From assembly GCF_001040945.1 (NCBI RefSeq), contig NZ_CP011930.1, positions 5,203,021 to 5,267,020 of the forward strand: 64,000 nucleotides of DNA, written 5' to 3'. Position 1 is the stretch's first letter. Each line of letters opens with the position of its first letter. Of the stretch, positions 62,128-64,000 are shown one piece after another. A program made the translations under genes and the position numbers. The notes beneath the pieces were generated by a model. The model was not told where the DNA came from and did no database searches. It saw only the letters and a program-made list of their open reading frames with translations. This stretch comes from Herbaspirillum seropedicae (GTDB taxonomy: Bacteria > Pseudomonadota > Gammaproteobacteria > Burkholderiales > Burkholderiaceae_D).

Positions 62128-62583
62128 ATGAGCCAGCCGCACACCGTCAAACTCTACCGCGTCCTGCGGGCCAAGCCGGAACGCGTCTACCGCGCCTTCC
62201 TCGATCCTGATGCGATGGTGAAATGGCTGCCGCCGCATGGCTTCACCGGCAAGGTCCACCACATGGACGCACGCGTGGGCGGCTCGCACAAGATGTCGTT
62301 CACCAATTTCAGTACGGGACAGACCCAGGCCTTCGGTGGTACCTACGTCGAACTGGTCCCCAATGAACGCATCGTCTATACCGACCAGTTCGACGACCCC
62401 AACCTGCAGGGCGAGATGAAGGTCACCATCAGCATTGCCGCCTGCCTGGTCGGCAGCGAACTGACGGTGGTGCAGCAGGGCATACCGCCGATGATCCCGC
62501 TGGAGTTCTGCTACGCCGGCTGGCAGGAATCGCTGCAACTGCTGGCGCAGCTGGTCGACCCCGAGATTGCCGACGGTCCCTGA
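62128..62583 (+). CDS. AHSA1/SRPBCC-fold protein
   Basis: Soluble START-like protein of 151 residues. TVKLYRVLRAKPERVYRAFL followed by PDAMVKWLPPHGFTGKVHH, and later the conserved GGTYVELVPNERIVYTDQF, are typical of AHSA1-domain proteins such as the bacterial YndB-type family. The C-terminal LEFCYAGWQESLQLLAQLV forms the long closing helix with the W-x-x-SLQ motif. Function is unknown; the cavity binds hydrophobic ligands in relatives. A good aaggaga ribosome-binding site precedes the start. Confidence 0.88.
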   Translation: MSQPHTVKLYRVLRAKPERVYRAFLDPDAMVKWLPPHGFTGKVHHMDARVGGSHKMSFTNFSTGQTQAFGGTYVELVPNERIVYTDQFDDPNLQGEMKVTISIAACLVGSELTVVQQGIPPMIPLEFCYAGWQESLQLLAQLVDPEIADGP

Positions 62584-62598
62584 GAGGCCATCGGCGCG

Positions 62599-64000
62599 TC
62601 ATCCAGGCTGGTTGTAGGGCACAGTGCGTGGCAGATATGGCTGGCCATTGATGCGGCGCAGGCCGTGGAAGGGTGGCGCGTGGAAGCTGTCGCTGAGGAT
62701 GTCGCGGTGCGCATCGTAGTACACCGAGCGCACACCCAACAGGCCCAGGATGGTGTGCTCCATCTGGTCGGTCTGGTAGGGCCGGTGTTCCAGTTGGGCT
62801 CGCTCTTCGGAGCTCTTGCCGATGAAGGAGCGGGTCCACAGCAGCATGGGGATTTCATAGCCGCTGGGGTCCGAGGCCGACTGGCCGGCATGGTCGCGGG
62901 TATGCCCCACCTCCTGGGCATGATCCGAGCTGAACACCAGGCTGGCATTGTCCTCGGGCGCGGTGCGCATGGTCAGGCGCAGCATGTTGCCCACCACGTA
63001 ATCGTTGTAGGCGATGGCATTGTCGTATTCGTTGCGCAGCTGGCGTATCCACGGTGAGCGATCGGCGTTCTCCAGCTTCTGCGTGACGCCGTCGCGCACG
63101 CCGTCAAAGCGCGCGTAATCGCTGGGATAGCGCATGTCGTATGTGGGATGCGCGCCCAGCAGATGGACCACGATCAGCTTCTTCGGGGCCGGGTCCTGCA
63201 GGGCGGCCTCCAGGCCCGGCAGCAGGTTGCCGTCGAAATTGTTTTCGCCGCGGCCAGCGCCCTTGTTGATGAAGACCTGCTGGTCGGCGCGTCGGCTGAC
63301 CACGCCCAGCCAGCCATCGTTAGGCACCTGGTTGGACAGCCAGATCACGCGAAAGCCCGCCTCCCGCGCCAGCATCACCACGTCCGGCTTACGGCTCCAG
63401 GCGTGCGGATCGTCCAGGTCGGCCGGGGTGAGCATCTTCATGAGCGAGCCCATGGTGGCCGGCTCGGATGACACCACATCGCGGAACACCAGCAAGTCCC
63501 GGCGCATGGCGTCCAGGAGCGGCGTGGTCTGGCGTTCATAGCCGTAGAGCGACATGTTGGCGCGGTTCAGGCTCTCGCCGATCACCCAGACCAGGGTGTT
63601 GCGCTGCGGGCCGGCGTAGTGGACCTGCCACTGCGCACTCTGCGCCATGTTGCTGGCGATATTCTGTTCCATGCTGCGGGCCTGCTCGGTCTGGGCCTGG
63701 TATTCCAGATAGCGGATCGGCCAGAACAGCAGCGGGTTTTCCTTGGCCATGGTGGGATTGAAATGCAGCGCCACGAACACTGCCAGCAACAGACCCACGC
63801 CAGCCACGCCACGCGCACGCCAGGGCGCCGCCGCTTGCCGGGCCTCGCGGCGCGCCAGCCAGCGCTCGCCCAGCCAGGCCAGGCTCATCATCACCACAAA
63901 GGCCAGCACGGCCTGGGCCACGTCGCGCCAGTTGTGGCGGAAGAACTCGCTGCTCTCGGCGGGATTCGTGTTGAAGATGGCTTGCAGCACCAGGACGGGA
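62599..64000 (-). CDS. phosphoethanolamine transferase / sulfatase-family membrane enzyme (5' truncated by window edge)
   Basis: Membrane-anchored transferase of the EptA/CptA class that adds phosphoethanolamine to lipid A or the LPS core. The visible 467 codons include the last part of the membrane domain (two helices, about AVLAFVVMMSLAWLG and GVAGVGLLLAVFVAL) and the periplasmic alkaline-phosphatase-fold domain. Marks are VWVIGESLNRANMSLYGYER (metal Glu), a possible nucleophile Thr in SSEPATMGSLMKMLTP, HLLGAHPTYDMRYP and the metal-binding SSDHAQEVGHT. The GTG at 63990 is probably internal, since the frame stays open to the window edge and such enzymes need about five N-terminal helices. 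Confidence 0.88.
   Translation of the reverse strand, partial: PVLVLQAIFNTNPAESSEFFRHNWRDVAQAVLAFVVMMSLAWLGERWLARREARQAAAPWRARGVAGVGLLLAVFVALHFNPTMAKENPLLFWPIRYLEYQAQTEQARSMEQNIASNMAQSAQWQVHYAGPQRNTLVWVIGESLNRANMSLYGYERQTTPLLDAMRRDLLVFRDVVSSEPATMGSLMKMLTPADLDDPHAWSRKPDVVMLAREAGFRVIWLSNQVPNDGWLGVVSRRADQQVFINKGAGRGENNFDGNLLPGLEAALQDPAPKKLIVVHLLGAHPTYDMRYPSDYARFDGVRDGVTQKLENADRSPWIRQLRNEYDNAIAYNDYVVGNMLRLTMRTAPEDNASLVFSSDHAQEVGHTRDHAGQSASDPSGYEIPMLLWTRSFIGKSSEERAQLEHRPYQTDQMEHTILGLLGVRSVYYDAHRDILSDSFHAPPFHGLRRINGQPYLPRTVPYNQPG

Overview
The window reads as chromosome of a GC-rich betaproteobacterium, most likely Oxalobacteraceae and probably Herbaspirillum or a close relative. This rests on the codon bias, the Burkholderiales-like gene families (DUF4148, a coniferyl-alcohol dehydrogenase of the CalA type, an NrtR-controlled NAD operon) and the general style of the metabolism. 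The genus is an inference, because no rRNA or other phylogenetic marker gene is present. Both ends cut through genes: a chemoreceptor on the left and a phosphoethanolamine transferase on the right.

Layout. 1-3.3 kb: chemoreceptor C-terminus, heme oxygenase with a DUF454 membrane protein, and an aldo/keto reductase. 3.4-16.1 kb: a sugar region. A sugar-type periplasmic binding protein, an OmpR-family regulator and a histidine kinase form one leftward unit. The divergent rightward unit encodes a binding protein, two permeases, an ATPase, a BadF-type kinase, NagA and a SIS-type deaminase. Together these give uptake of an amino sugar (probably GlcNAc or its oligomers), phosphorylation, deacetylation and deamination to fructose-6-phosphate. 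A REP-like element lies inside the operon and a second lies after it. A MetR-like regulator follows. 16.5-18.6 kb: a DUF3300 lipoprotein, then a scar with a decayed 3' half of a tRNA-Phe gene and an IS3-type transposase tail. 18.6-25.6 kb: a type I restriction-modification operon (hsdM-hsdS-hsdR), more AT-rich than its surroundings and probably an island cargo.

25.8-37 kb: a GNAT acetyltransferase, a three-subunit gluconate-type dehydrogenase (Tat subunit, GMC flavoprotein, triheme cytochrome c), an ArsR regulator divergent from an old yellow enzyme with a perfect palindrome between them, GST, an EamA exporter, and a LysR-ornithine cyclodeaminase unit. 37.1-45.3 kb: an NAD salvage locus. NrtR faces a six-gene leftward unit (nicotinamidase, PncB, NadE, NadM-Nudix, a radical SAM protein and a methyltransferase fused to a nucleotidyltransferase-like domain). 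The last two genes have no known NAD role and are the best candidate for something undescribed. 45.3-47 kb: small membrane and secreted proteins and a low-affinity iron permease-like protein.

47-52.4 kb: an aromatic alcohol/aldehyde oxidation operon (outer-membrane channel, CalA-type dehydrogenase, aldehyde dehydrogenase). It is preceded by an exact sigma-54 -24/-12 promoter and faced by an XylR/DmpR-type activator. 52.4-64 kb: MFS transporter, SNF2 helicase, sulfonate-type binding protein with an FMN monooxygenase, isochorismatase-family hydrolase, D-amino-acid dehydrogenase, VOC protein, AHSA1/SRPBCC protein and the partial phosphoethanolamine transferase. Small membrane ORFs are listed where start, ribosome-binding site or context support them.
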